Shown: in pieces, positions 45,901-58,025 of the stretch
Position numbering within the stretch: position 1 is the stretch's first letter
How the letters are laid out: every line of letters starts with the position of its first letter
Source: Pholis gunnellus
Taxonomy: Eukaryota > Chordata > Actinopteri > Perciformes > Pholidae
Reading direction: 5' to 3'
Assembly (NCBI GenBank): GCA_910591455.2
Contig: OU342819.1
Span: 16,594,262 to 16,658,261 of the forward strand
Length of the DNA stretch: 64,000 nucleotides
Translations under genes and position numbers: made by a program
The notes under the pieces: generated by a model
Told to the model about the DNA's origin: nothing
The model's input: the letters and a program-made list of their open reading frames with translations, nothing else
Databases searched by the model: none

Positions 45901-48213
45901 TCATTAAAACTACTAATGATGTGATCTTTTATTTCATAATCCTTTGAATTGTGTTTTTATGCCAAAAGAAACCCTATAAATGACTGTAACAAAGTAAAAG
46001 GATAACATTTAGAATAGTTTGAAGTGTTTGAAATGATGTCTTCCTTGTTGCTGATCCGATCCGTGACTCAAATTATTCACACAATCGACTGCCTTGTGAC
46101 TCCTCCCTCACTACAGCGCGATGAGTTTCATTTGTGTGTCTTTTTTTTTTTGTCACTAGTTCTTGAGATTGAGTGAAGTGCGTTTTACTGACACCTTGCA
46201 GCCCGTTAGTGTCTAGACGGAGGGTTAGCCAATTGCAGGTTGTCCTCAGTCAATCACACCACCGTACCGTGTTTGCTGCAGACGCACCTGGCAGAGATCT
46301 GCTCTCCACTGAGTGCACCTTTCTGGAAAATGTAACCGACATCGACACTTTTGTCTTGATAATTACTCGTGATAGACAGAAAAATAAACGGTGCAGCACA
46401 TCCGCGCACGTCATTATCCCTAATCGCCTACGATTCCTCCATTCTGCACGTTGCATACAGGAGATTTCCTCTTCAGTGTGCAATAAAGTAGCATTTTAGG
46501 ACGCTTGACAACGGACTCTTCTCAAGCAGCAAAACGGTTGGAGTGCAATGTAAATGAGCCCCAAATTGCTCTGCGGTGTGACTGTTGCACATCCATTCAT
46601 TGCCGTGTCGATGCCGAAACAATATATCATGTCAACATCGACCGCTTGTCTTTCCTCTCCCTCTCTCTCTCTCGCAATAGCAGATTATTTTTTTACGTCC
46701 CGGGCCAACAACCAGCTGAGTGAAGAGACGGCACGATCGATAAGAGTACTCAATTATTTTAGTCTTTTTTGTTTTAAAAGCGTTCCCTGAGCATTTTCGG
46801 TTACAGCAGTAGAGTAAGAATGTGAAAACAAGTTGGAAGGGGAGTGGAAAAGGAAAAAGCAAATGGATTTTTTTGGTTTTGTTTCTCAATACAGAACAGC
46901 TCGCGTCCTTGGGAGTTCAAAACTTGGCAAATTGATTTTTCCAGAGTCCAGACTTATCAGACTGTGAGGACGCAGTACACTTTACGTACCCTTTCGTCAC
47001 ACGGACACCATCAGCTCAGCCTAAATCTGATACTCTACAGTTTTGGCTCGGCTCAAGTATATACGCTGCAATAGTTTTCACTCGATAGTTTTCGATAGAT
47101 TTCATATTTTAAGCACTTTTGATGATTAAAATCTTAAATTGGCAAGTAATTCCTGCTGAATCTAATTAGCTCCTCCACACAGGCGCGTGGCAGTCAGGCA
47201 GCATGTGCCGACTGCGATTAACCCAAACATGTCTGCTTCCACCGTGTTAATGTGTTGAGTTGAACTCTGCCACTGTGGTAATGGGGGCGCTGCTTGGGAG
47301 GGCAACTAATAAATGAGCGGGCGGATTGATCTACGCTCTCTGGAATATCATGAAATTTGAATTAAGAATTTTCCAAAGAGGGGCATTTTTGGGAATAGAA
47401 GAAGTAAAAAAAAAAATGTGCTTACAGTCTATGGAAAGCATGGAAATACCAGGGTTCCTACGCGGTATGGAATATATGTAGGAACCCTGAATGTAGATGC
47501 ACCAACCACAGTGATGAAGCTGGTTTGAAACATGCCGAGTTGCTCCATCATCAGTCTGTAAATGAGGCCGAGGTGGCATTCTGCTGCGTGGAGAGGATAA
47601 CGGCAGCATTTATAGCTGACTGAGTGATTTTAAAGTATAACGCGTGGCTACTGGATCCTTGTAGGCAAATCACTAACATAGTTTTGTAATGAATACTTAA
47701 CCAGGGAGAAATCTGACCTCTCTCCGGTCTATTCATTAAAACCTTATTTTTTATGTGCCCAGTGTGGAAATGCTCCCAACAGCTCCCTGAGAGCAGGAGG
47801 GCTGAGACAGGACCGTGATGGGCAGCCAGATTAATTATGTGGTATGATTCATTTATCCGACAAGCCCTTTTTTAAAAGAAATCGATATCAATTCATTCCT
47901 GTGCGTGTTTTTTTTAATTTATCGTTTTTAAAGGATAATATTCAGCCATGCGTCCCCGTGTTGATCTTGCGTGACAGGAATCATTCTTGTGTTCAATCGC
48001 AGTGCTCAGGAGCTCATTAGAAAATCAATGAGGTATTCGGTGTATACACTTACAGATTGATTTTTACATGCAGGATTTATATAACTGTGTTTTGTGTGTG
48101 TGTGTGTTTGTTTGTTTGTGACTATGAATATGAATAATACACAGATCTTCCTCTCATTTCAGAATCCAGAAAGAGCTAGCAGAGATAACCTTGGACCCGC
48201 CACCAAATTGCAG
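42725..48213 (+). CDS. ube2e2: UBE2E2 ubiquitin-conjugating enzyme E2, N-terminal part (gene runs off the window)
   Basis: This is a class III E2 enzyme that carries ubiquitin (and, for this family, ISG15) from E1 to E3 partners. Coding exons in the window are 42725-42915 and 48163-48213, encoding 80 residues up to the serine codon started by AG. The N-terminal extension is acidic and serine-rich (DDSPNTSGGSSDAEQRE), then basic (QPKKKEAKISSKTAAKLSTS). It is followed by the start of the UBC fold, IQKELAEITLDPPPNC. The VQP/KKKE and GGSSD wording fits UBE2E2 better than UBE2E1 or UBE2E3. The active-site cysteine and the rest of the UBC domain lie beyond 64000; I searched the remaining sequence for the GDNIYEWRS exon and did not find it. 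Confidence 0.85.
43803..43820. repeat. G18 homopolymer
   Basis: Eighteen consecutive G bases within the ube2e2 intron. The length is likely polymorphic and prone to assembly error. Confidence 0.95.
45625..45795 (+). repeat. Diverged repeat copy (pairs with 49141-49250)
   Basis: Blocks AGCTAGTTAACG, TTGCATTTTGATGCG and ATCATGACGTGTTCAAATG recur in the same order and orientation in the partner copy, for example as ATCATGATGTGTTGAAATG. Confidence 0.45.
47451..47488. repeat. Hairpin with 11-bp perfect arms
   Basis: AGGGTTCCTAC at 47451-47461 and GTAGGAACCCT at 47478-47488 enclose a 16-base loop containing GCGGTATGGAATATAT. The wording GGTTCCTACGCGGTATGG is familiar from fish interspersed repeats. 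Confidence 0.85.
48163..48213 (+). CDS. ube2e2: ube2e2 second coding exon
   Basis: The acceptor CTCATTTCAG precedes AATCCAGAAAG. The 51 bases encode the end of R64, IQKELAEITLDPPPNC and two bases of the next serine. The donor is TGCAG|GTAGGA. It is too short to be seen by ORF length. Confidence 0.95.
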
Positions 48214-48276
48214 GTAGGAGCTTGTTGACTGTGTGTTTTTTAAAAGAGCTATTTGCTCCGACACCTGAGGCACTGT

Positions 48277-48304
48277 TGTGTGTGTGTGTGTGTGTGTGTG
48301 TGTG
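48277..48304. repeat. (TG)14 microsatellite
   Basis: A TG tract 63 bases after the donor of ube2e2 coding exon 2. Confidence 0.95.
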
Positions 48305-49140
48305 AGTGTGTTATGAGCCTGTGGGGGCTGTGCGAATGGATCGTGCCAACCCACTGAGTCACATGAATAGCATAGGTAGATTATTGTGCCGTATTTGCAC
48401 CCTTGTTTGCTCAGGCCGAAGCGTAATGAATGGCCCTTGTAAGCCGTCTGAGGCATCTGACCCGCGGGTAATAAATAAATATCTGCGCCTTTTGACCTGA
48501 TTGGCAGTGTTTACCATTAGGAGCACTGTAGCGGCAGCGTTTGTGTTTGCTCACACTCCCAACTGGGTGGGAAAGGCACTCCGCCGTGGCTCGACTGGTT
48601 TGCGTTTGGTTTATGTTCCTCGGAGCGTGGTGAAAGACGGACGTACACTCCTGCCAATCAAGATCTGAGTGAGAGCTTTCATTGTGTGTGTTGTTTTTTT
48701 TTCGTTGAGTAAGCGTTTGGTATTCTTCTCAACACTGAGGACTTTTGGGAGCAGTGTTATGAGGGCGATGGGGAAGGTGGAGGTGACTGTGTGCAGCGCA
48801 GGCAGCAAGTCTCTGAAGTCCAGGCAGTTCCTGCTGAGAAAGCAGGGAAGCTCATTGATGCTGCGTGGACGCTCTCAGGCCTGCAGGCAGAGAAATGTTG
48901 GCCCCAGCTGGGTTCAGTCACGGCGAATATTTTTTACCCAATGCAAAACTCTTTTTTTTTCCAGATTTGAAATATTTAAACCTCAAAGTGTGAATCTCAG
49001 TGAAACTGGTGGAGACATTCATGCACCATCTTACCTTTTTAGGCTTGTACAAATGTTCAGAACAACTAACTTAATCAGATACTTGTTAAGCTGTAATACA
49101 TTCCCATGCATGCTGCTCAGAGTAATCGTCTGCTCCCCAC

Positions 49141-49250
49141 ATAACGGAGCCATAACAGCTAACGTTAACGGCGGTTGCATTGACTCGCATTAGGATGTGT
49201 TCAAGCTATCATGATGTGTTGAAATGTCATCTTGTAAAAAACTTAACGGT
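49141..49250 (+). repeat. Diverged repeat copy (pairs with 45625-45795)
   Basis: It contains AGCTAACGTTAACG, GGTTGCATTGACTCGCATTA and ATCATGATGTGTTGAAATG, in the same order as the partner copy about 3.5 kb upstream. Confidence 0.45.
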
Positions 49251-52200
49251 GATTTTTTGACGGTTTACACTGACTTCTGGTCGGTTTAAATAGTTTTTCA
49301 GGACAGTTGTGAAAAAGGTTTGGAGCCTTGTCGTCAATTATAGTTCTTAGAAAGACGATCAGAATCAGCTAAAATTGTAATTGGCAGCTCACACTTTTAC
49401 ATAATGCGGGATTGGCCAAGAGAATTGCAATCGTTGTATCTCTAATAATAAATCCACCGGTGGAGATTTGGCGGTACTATTTCCCCTGCGGCAGCTATGC
49501 TCTCATGATCTTGTGATCTTTCGACACCTGCCTTGCCGGGTAACTTGATTTGGGCCGAATGGCGGAGGAGAGTTAAAGTTATGAATACAGAGCAGGAGGA
49601 AGCATCTCAACCAACCCAGACGTGACCAGACATTTGCACACTGTAGTTCATTGTGACAGCGTTTTCTACTGAAATGAAAGATGAATAAATCCTGCAGGAA
49701 AAAGTCTTTTTTTTTTCTTGCGAGACCTTACAAACTGTTCTGAGCTGCTGTGATGAACAATGACACGGGTCAATGCTGCACTTGTCCTCGACGTGTCCAC
49801 ACAGCTGAGGCAGAATTTAGATTCATTAATTAAGCACTTCTGCATCTAATGACTTTATCTGAGCATGGATCGCCGAAAACAATATTATGTATTAGGATTG
49901 CTGTGCCACTAAATAATTAGTTGGTGGCCTTTAATGAATGTAACTGAGTGGAAAAGATGATGTTTATGAATAAACTGTATTTAAGGTGTCTCAGTCACAT
50001 CTGGCAGTCAGCCGATCTGCTTAATTAGGTCGGTATCAGCGCTAACACCAAACCAGCGGATTGCATCAGCGCTTCTCTAGATTTACTGACTCCCGTCGCT
50101 TAAGGTCCCCGTTAATAACTTTGTCCATGCGGTGTATTCAAAAGAACTTCCTAACAATGAGTGCAGATGGGAATGCTCATGGGAAAACGATATAATCAGT
50201 GCTGACTAACCTGGAGAGTGGTGCGTCTTATTTCACAGTAAAGGCCTTGTCACTACCTTCACATTAAAATGCATCTGTTGAGAAACGCGTCCAGGAATCG
50301 ATGAGGATCGTAAGTAGTTTTTGCATCAGAATTGGCTCACTGCTTGCAAATGAAAGGAAAAACTGTTTACTGTTGATCATCGTGTCTGGCTGGTACTAGA
50401 GCTACTTAATCAGGTCAATATTGGGGCTGACACCGATCTGGCAGAACAGAAGGTTGAACCTTAAATGAAAGTCTGCACTACCAGTGTTTTTTAATGGAGG
50501 GCACCAGTTTAACTTTGAGCTTTCTGCCTTTACTATCGACAGAGGGGGCTGTGGTAAGCAAGGGAAATAAGATTACATTGAGCCTTCTTGAAAACCGTTT
50601 CTGTCAGACTGCTGGATTTGGGAAAGTACACCATCGGTATTGGATCGATATTCATGTTGCCAAATGCTCTGAGTTGAAGTATCAGAATCCGTATCGTGAA
50701 AGATCATCTCTGCCCAAAACTGAAACCTGATGTGGAGTTCTTAATGCTGTAAATCTACCTGAAGATCTCTAATCAACAGTCATTAGCCACCAGTAGCCAA
50801 TCAGATCACAGAGTTCATGAACAATTATTCCACCTGCACGGTGTGAAATGGACTCCGGGGGGATGATTGCAACACTATTATACTTATATTATACTATTTT
50901 TGGGAAGACCGTAAGAATGAACCCCCTCTTTCTTTGCATGGATTATTTATGACACATGCTGCTGCTGTTCAGCACTTGCCGGCTCGCTATGTTAACTCAT
51001 CAGAAGGATGAAACGTCTTCAAAACAATCTTCCCATTGAAACGTCTGTATCTGCAGACAGCTTCATAAATACACAACAGAACAATTCCTCAACCAGGCTG
51101 CTTGCTAGTGTTGATGCACCGCCGCCCGCAGTGTATTCTAGCAGGCGAGGAATGACAGAAACCCTGTTTTTTATGAAGGCACTATCTGTCACAGGCGGAG
51201 AAATCTTCTCGACAAATCGCGAGATGTGTTTTGTCGGCTCTCCGATCTCAAAGACGAGGCTAATCTGGCTGAAGCGGGGCCATTATGTTTCCTGACAAAG
51301 GGCCAAACGGCAGAACGGGGGGAAAAGAAATTTCACGGGCCGGCGTTTTGTATAGAAAATGACATTTTTGTGTAAAGGGAGGCTTCCTTGAAGAATGTCC
51401 CGGCTGAAAAGAGCCCTCATGACGAATGGATTGGGCTCGGCTGCAGTGGGGAGCCCTCAGTCGCATGTGAGAAATTAGGCTTAAACTGCTCGAGCGTATT
51501 TCAGCGAAGAGGCAGAGATACGAGCCAGCGGAGGCGCGGCGCTACTTGAAATGTAGATTTCTGTATTCATATGCCCCTTGGGGTATTTGCCACACACTAA
51601 CGGCTCCCTATTCCCCCCACAAGGCTGTCGCATCCCCCGGTGTTTGATTTACCCCCACACGTTTCACCACAACAATCCCCGATTCAGGCTGCTCTTTTGT
51701 ACGATAAGCGAAAAAAAAAAAAAAAAAAACTTCTGCCGAGATAAATTCCCCTTTAAATCTGCACTGTACCTCCTCGCGCACGGTGTCTGTGGGAACAAAA
51801 GACTCGGCGTCTCCCCGGTCCTTTCTTCACCTACTAATTGATCTGACAGTGTTAAAGAGGCCGCGGTCGCGGAGAGACGTCAGATGTGAGGGGGCTGTGA
51901 ACGGACGCTGTGATGCAGCTCATTACCCCCACGGGCTTCAGCTCTTCGCCCGCCAGAATAAAGCACAGCTCGTGATCACAGCCGCTCCTACAAAACACCC
52001 TCTCTGACTCAGTTTGTGCGTTCCTTTCAGCAGGAGAAGGACTGGTACTGTAGTTCCTCTTGGGATTTGAAAAAAACATAACACCTTTAACTTGTACTAA
52101 GACATCATGCCTTTGTTTGGAGATCATTTGGCTTCACTTTAAAAGGACTTTTATTTTTTTTGGAGCCGTGTGAGGAAATATTTTTCATCATGCTTTTTAA

Positions 52201-52321
52201 TCATCTTTGTCACCCTGCCAGAGAGTAATTAATTGAATGTGACAAGCACTCTGGAAGGGTATGTAAATAGCCCCCACACCAGACACATTGTATTAGCCCG
52301 GTGCTTGGTCGGCCTTCCTGG

Positions 52322-52322
<1 letters not shown>

Positions 52323-52367
<45 letters not shown>
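52323..52367. repeat. (TG)22 microsatellite
   Basis: A perfect TG tract 110 bases before a long CT tract. Confidence 0.97.
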
Positions 52368-52368
<1 letters not shown>

Positions 52369-52475
52369 CCCCGTAATTACCATATCCTTTCATGATAGCC
52401 CTGGCAGCGTTTTGATAAGAATCCCCCCATCGGCTGAGGGGAAACAATGCGTGGATTCCAAGGGGGAATTGTCCA

Positions 52476-52477
<2 letters not shown>

Positions 52478-52551
<74 letters not shown>
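52478..52551. repeat. (CT)37 microsatellite
   Basis: A perfect polypyrimidine/polypurine tract of 74 bases, capable of H-DNA (triplex) formation. It is followed by CACACACTCACTCTC. Confidence 0.97.
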
Positions 52552-52558
<7 letters not shown>

Positions 52559-52969
52559 TCACTCTCATTCTCTCTCACTGTCCTTCTTAATCCCAGCAGG
52601 ACTTCGTGTGTTCCAGAGGAATATCAGTGAAGATCTTTAGAAATGAAAGCAATAAGGCAGAAGAAAGTGTTGCTGCAGAATGGCATTGAATGAGAGACAT
52701 GTATATTGATCCGTGACTATCAGGTTGTAGATATGATTGACTCAAATGCAACTCGGCTGTTATTGTCTGCCGTGAAGCGCTGGTTCACTTTCTCAAAGTA
52801 CAACGATAAGGCAAAAAAGAATGAGTGTGTTCATAAGACGCTCACCGACCAGCGACCGCCTGGAGTTTCATCATTCTGCTGTTCAGTGTCGACTTTAAGT
52901 GTATTAATGGTCTCAATGTTGTTTAGGAGACGAGGAAACGATTCTACAGGACTAACAATCTGGGTTGTT

Positions 52970-53285
52970 ACCAGAGCTGCACAACTAAGCGCATTGAAAA
53001 AGGCCTGCAACTAGTGATCATAATCGAGTAATCTGCCAATTATTTTCTCAGTTAATTGATTAATCGTTTGGTGTAATCCAAGACCCATTTGGTCTATAAA
53101 TCGTCAGAACATAGAGAAAAATGTCACAGTGACTTAGAGCCCAAAGTGACGTCGTCATATGTCCAAAATATAACATACATTTTTTTGTTTTTGCTCGAAA
53201 AATGACTTTCACAAGGAATTGATCATGAAACAAGTTGCTGATTAACTTTTTGACTAATTGATTAAGCAGCTAATCGTTAAAATTG
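52970..53285. repeat. Teleost dispersed repeat with AATCGATTAATCG-type ends
   Basis: AGAGCTGCACAACTAA at the left, TTAATTGATTAATCGTTTGG inside, TAGAGCCCAAAGTGACGTCG in the middle, and TAATTGATTAAGCAGCTAATC at the right are the ordered landmarks of a very common non-autonomous fish repeat. This copy is diverged. Confidence 0.6.
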
Positions 53286-53783
53286 CACATGATTTCTTTT
53301 TTTTGGGGGCAGTCAACTACTTATTTAAATATATTGCTAACAGGGCAAGATGTTTCTGGGTGGCTTCTGGTAAAGCTTTTCCTGGAGGAAAGCCTTGCCG
53401 TGCATGCACGGTGCGATTAGCAGCCGGGCTAAACAGTCAACAAGTAGTCCCGCTGAGGAGCTGTTGTTGGTTTCTTGATCTCAGGGTGCTGATTGAAACT
53501 GCCTCGTATCGGCTGCAGTGTTCGCTGTACTGAAAGGAGCTCGGAGGTGACACAGAATGGTGGTGCGGCATGTCAATAAGGGCCCACCAGCGAAGTTTGG
53601 CCCCCCAGTTCCCCCTCACGGGATAATCCTTGTGTGCAAGAAACAAAGAGCTGCATTGTTTTCTGTGACCAACCGGTAACATCAGAGATGTTACTACAAA
53701 CATGCAACATGCAAGTCAAATGTCAGTCACCACAATGTGTAAATTCATGCAAGAAAAGAGGAGCTGTGTGTAACCGAACATGT

Positions 53784-53824
53784 TTGCATCCATTACATGA
53801 ACATTAGTCATGTAATGGATGCAA
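53784..53824. repeat. Perfect hairpin, 17-bp stem, 7-base loop
   Basis: TTGCATCCATTACATGA, the loop ACATTAG, then the exact reverse complement. With a two-base bulge the pairing continues outward through TGTTT and AAACA. Confidence 0.97.
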
Positions 53825-55094
53825 GAAACAAATCAAGTGGTGTCCTTAAATCCCTGATGGTTGTTATTTTCTGTGAGCATATTTAAATTGAACCCGTTTT
53901 GTATGGAAAAAACTCAACAAATCATTATTCATTTTTGTCCAAAAGTCCCATCTGGTCATTGCAGCAAAGTGCTGGAGATCCTCTGTTTTCCTGGTCTGGC
54001 CTGCTGGAGGGTGGAAAGCAGTTTGACTCTCAGTCAAGGTTTCTGTATTGCTGCTTTTTTAAATTTTTGCCATGAATACTTTTCTTGTGATCAAATGGCA
54101 GAAAAGATGTTTTGTTGGCGCTGGTGAGTGTTCCTAGCAGGGACTCTGCTCACTTCTCCCTCATAACTTTATGTTTTGTGAGAAGTGGTTTTCGTCTCTT
54201 AGCAGCTGTTAACAGTTATAGACTCTTTTACAGTTTGTAAACAGTAACGACGTGCGTGCAATAACTTGTCAAGCTATACACCAAAGAGAAATTGCGAGCA
54301 TAAAAGTCACCGGATGCTTCCAACTACGATATCTGTGGTCGTGTACAGAATGTGACATAGAAATGGGCCCGTAGAACTTTAGTCCGTTGGAATATCGACT
54401 CTGACGACAGAACATGCAACGACCAGACATTCTGATGTTGTCAACAGTTTTTTATCTAATGTTTAAAGCTTGCTAACTCGTCTGGATGGCTGGGGCAGAA
54501 CGCCACATGTACGCTTTTCATGACGTTGGCTGTAAAAGGGTCCATAAGAACTGTAATAGATCAAAGTCAATAATAGGAGTCCTACATCAGTTTCATATAT
54601 AACTATTTCTAGTCTGCTCCAGTGTTTAATTCTGCCACGAGACACAATTCAAAGATGTCAGTAAAATGGACGATATGAATTACATTCTCTTCACTTTGCC
54701 CTCAGGAGCCTCTCAGTGATTGACAGAGGAAAAATTAGTGCAGGATGTTATTGACTCCTGAGCTGCGCTGCCTGTCGGCTTCTTCCCCGCCATAATAAAT
54801 ATGGAATAAATATAAATGGAGCTTTTACAGAGATGATAAATCCAAAAGCCAACAAAGCGTACATGCCAGAACCAATGGAAAAACATTTGTATCCGCGGAA
54901 CTGTGTGAGACATCTTCTACCAAACACCATTCAAGGTTGTTGTTTTTTTTAAAGCGGGGACTTCATGGATTAAGGGGCATTGTTAGCCACTTCTGGGACT
55001 TAAATCCGCAATTTAGAATCACTTATAACTGGATGTAATGCAGGACTCTTTTTAAGCACGAACATATAACCCGTCATAAAACATTTTTACATCT

Positions 55095-55260
55095 GACACT
55101 ACAGATGCACCGATCCAACCTTTTCTCCCTGGATACCGATTCCAATACACTAAATCAGGGCATCTGTCAATACCAAATGCCGATACAAAAACCAGTTCTC
55201 TTTGTTCCCAAAACGTACAATCAAAGCAAACGTCTGCGTGTGAAACAGATTAGAATCATT
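55095..55260. repeat. Teleost dispersed repeat (ATGCACCGATCC type)
   Basis: It begins ACAGATGCACCGATCCAACC and continues with GGATACCGATTCC and CCGATACAAAAACC, the hallmark of a widespread fish non-autonomous DNA element rich in GATACCG words. It looks truncated. Confidence 0.6.
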
Positions 55261-57103
55261 TGTCTTCGGTAATGTGATGCTGTAACTGGAGACATTCACA
55301 CACGAACAACATCCTTGTGCTTCATTACAATGCGTCTACTTCATCATGGCAGACACGCCATCGTGTCCAACTTGTCTAACACACACACGGCGTTACGATT
55401 CCTGGTGCTGTGGACAGATACAGCAGCTGTGATGAGTCACTGTCCTCGGTGTGTCCGCGGCACAGCTGAGTTTGTTTTCATTACTCTGCATCTCTTTGTC
55501 CCATGTTTTTTTTTTTTTTTAATGCAAACCTAAAATGACATGCCACGATAGCCGTGTTTCCATTCACGTATTTTTATGCACAATTTGAGGTATTTCATTA
55601 GAAAAACTGTACGCAAACGGCAAAAATTCAATAAAATATTCCTCTATTGCGACCAAAACGTTTGTAAGCTCGCTCAAGATGCTTTTTGCCAAAGAAGAGT
55701 TGATGCCTTTGCTGAGTAAATTGTGACGTATTGATTTCCATAACATGGCCAATGTCAGAAAGAGCAGTTGAAACAAATTCCTGAAGAGGGTTAGAGCCTC
55801 TACTTCTTCTAATTAACTGGTGATTTACAGCCATGCGTAGCCAATAGCGCCAGCTTCTGACCAAACTACACTGTGGCTGAGTTTATTTGCTTAAATTGAA
55901 CGGAAACACGGATGTTGCAGCTCGTTTGTAGTGTTTTTTTAAACATTTGTAAGCCAGCTTTTGACCTGAGGGCCGGAGTTCTACAGCAGCTGTCTGTTTT
56001 CTTGTGTTGCAGCGTATCATTCAGTGTATTTTAACATTGGACACAATATTAACAAATGTCTTGAGAGTTGATTACTCCTAATCATTTAATGAGGAAACCA
56101 TTAAAACCTTTATTTATAAGGAACACAACAGCAGAAAATAGTCATGCCGAGTTCAGTCAACGAAACAAGCTCGTACGAAGACGTGCCAATATTTAGCTAT
56201 GAATGCTTTGCCAGATATTTGAGAGAACTGCGGCTTCTTATCTGTGGTCCGATCACTTTCCTCTGGAATGTTTGAGGCGAGGTGGAGGCGGTTTGTGTGA
56301 AGCGGTCTGGCTCGTAGCTCGGGTCTGCAGTCCAGCCCTGCAGCATCCCGGCCGAGCTTCTGTAGCTGTAGTGGTCCTGTCAGATAAATAAGAGGAGGTC
56401 CAGTTTGTTATTAGGAAACGTCCCGCGGTGAAACAGCCGGCTAGTGGGCCCACCAGCTGTTCCGGCAGCTACTCACTGCTCAGACTGAAAGCTTCATTTG
56501 TTCGTACACGGACGCGGAGGGGAGGGACGATGCAGTCGAAGTATGATCACAAGAAATACAAAAAAAAAGAATGAAATGATTGCTTCCATTAACTAAAGGC
56601 TATATAAGAAAGCAGCATGTGTCCGGTACTTTGCAGCATGCTGTGGCGTTGGTGACGAGTAGATGAGTGTTTGTGTTTGCTGAGGCTGTGGTTTACTGCT
56701 GAGAAACACAAGTGTAGCTACCATTGTTTATAGGGGTGGATTATAGTAACAATGAGCTGTTTAATATAACAATGCGGTCCAAAATGATTAAACAAGGCGG
56801 GCTGCATTCCTCTTTGTTGACACTGATCTCTTAAGGTGATGCACATGTCAGACTTTAAATAGCTGGAATAATTCCACGACACAGCTGTTTTATCGGAGGG
56901 GAGCTCAAGGTTACGGCTCCGGAGACTTCCTCGCTGGTATTGACAAGGACGCTCCACCTGCTTGTCATCCTCCCTCGCCTGTGTAGTATTAGAAAGCAGC
57001 CATGCTGTTAGTGCTGGTTACTTTGAAAACACACAGTTGACTTTGCTGTCTGTCACTTGATGGCTGCTGTTGAAGAAAAACATATTTGACTATTTTTTTT
57101 GTG

Positions 57104-57112
<9 letters not shown>

Positions 57113-57161
<49 letters not shown>
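57113..57161. repeat. (TA)24 microsatellite
   Basis: A perfect TA tract preceded by GTGGTGTGTGTG. Confidence 0.97.
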
Positions 57162-57164
<3 letters not shown>

Positions 57165-57419
57165 AAGCTATTACAAAGAAAGATTCATGGGCAATGAAAA
57201 TCTCAGGCTCCCTCCAACAATGCTCATTAAATATGTATAGTTAAAAGACAATCACGCCAGTAAAAGCAAAATTAGAATCTAAGACACAAAATAGTGCAAG
57301 TTAATAGATAAAATATAAACATGAATAAAATATTAAGTATAGTAATACATGATATAGTATTGCAAATGAATAAACTGAATGTAAACAGGGATGTGCATAG
57401 TTATAAATAGTAAATACAC

Positions 57420-58025
57420 AGAGCAGTCTGTGGCTGTGGGGATTTGGGTCTCTGCTCCTTCTTTTGGCCTGCTGGGTGTCGAGGTCCCTCCTGGTTTGCA
57501 GCTTCATTCTGGGGATGAGCTGAGCAGTGTTCACCGACCTCTGAAGGGCCTTGCTGTTGAGGTCGGTTGCAGCTGCCGTACCAGGTGTCAGGATCTCAAT
57601 GGTGCACCTGTAGACGCTGCAGTATTCTGGTGGTCCATGTTGACCCTCCTCAGCCTTCGGAGGAAGAAGAGCCTTTGTCTCGGTGACTGTGTGGCGAGTC
57701 CAGGTCAGGTCCTCACTGACGTGAACCCTGAAGAACCTGAGGGCCACGGTGATAGCGTTGCGACGTTGATCTATTTGTCCTGAATGCAAATTGCAGATTT
57801 GACCAACCAGTTAAAGCACTTCATGATGGTAGAGATGAGTGCTACCTCCTGTAGTCCGTGATGGTTTGTAGTCCAGCCCTCATGTTTCTGGTAGTTGGAC
57901 TCCACGTTGTGCCTGTATTGGCTCTTTGCACTGCTAATAGCTCTCTTGAGTGCATACCTGGATCTTCCTGTGCTCCGTCAAAAATCGGTTTGTGCTTTTA
58001 GTTTGGCACAAACTTCCTTGTTTAG
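57420..58025 (-). mobile_element. Decayed L2/CR1-like LINE fragment (ORF2 reverse-transcriptase region)
   Basis: Minus-strand translation gives, in order, scattered blocks of a non-LTR retrotransposon ORF2. NKEVCAKLKAQTDF then a stop and ALKRAISSAKSQYRHNVESNY come from the region before the reverse transcriptase. MRAGLQTITDYR follows in a shifted frame, then IMKCFNWLVKSAIC. After a large gap come FFRVHVSEDLTWTRHT and YRCTIEILT...LNSKALQRSVNTAQ from the C-terminal part. The piece has at least one stop, one frameshift and an internal deletion that removes the catalytic reverse-transcriptase core, so it is a dead copy. The exact family (L2, CR1 or Rex-type) cannot be settled by eye. Confidence 0.75.

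Larger units (their letters stand above)
42916..48162. other. ube2e2 intron between coding exons 1 and 2
   Basis: This 5.2-kb intron contains an 18-base G run (43803-43820), an 11-bp hairpin (42988-43020), a second 11-bp hairpin (47451-47488) and one member of a diverged repeat pair (45625-45795). No further exon is supported. Confidence 0.7.

Noticed and set aside
50400..50740. Another ATGCACCGATCC-type fish repeat
   Set aside because: Words such as CATCGGTATTGGATCGATA are suggestive, but the order of landmarks is too degraded to support a call.
52229..52630. Frames made of RE/ER, TH or LS repeats
   Set aside because: They are translations of the CT and TG microsatellites.
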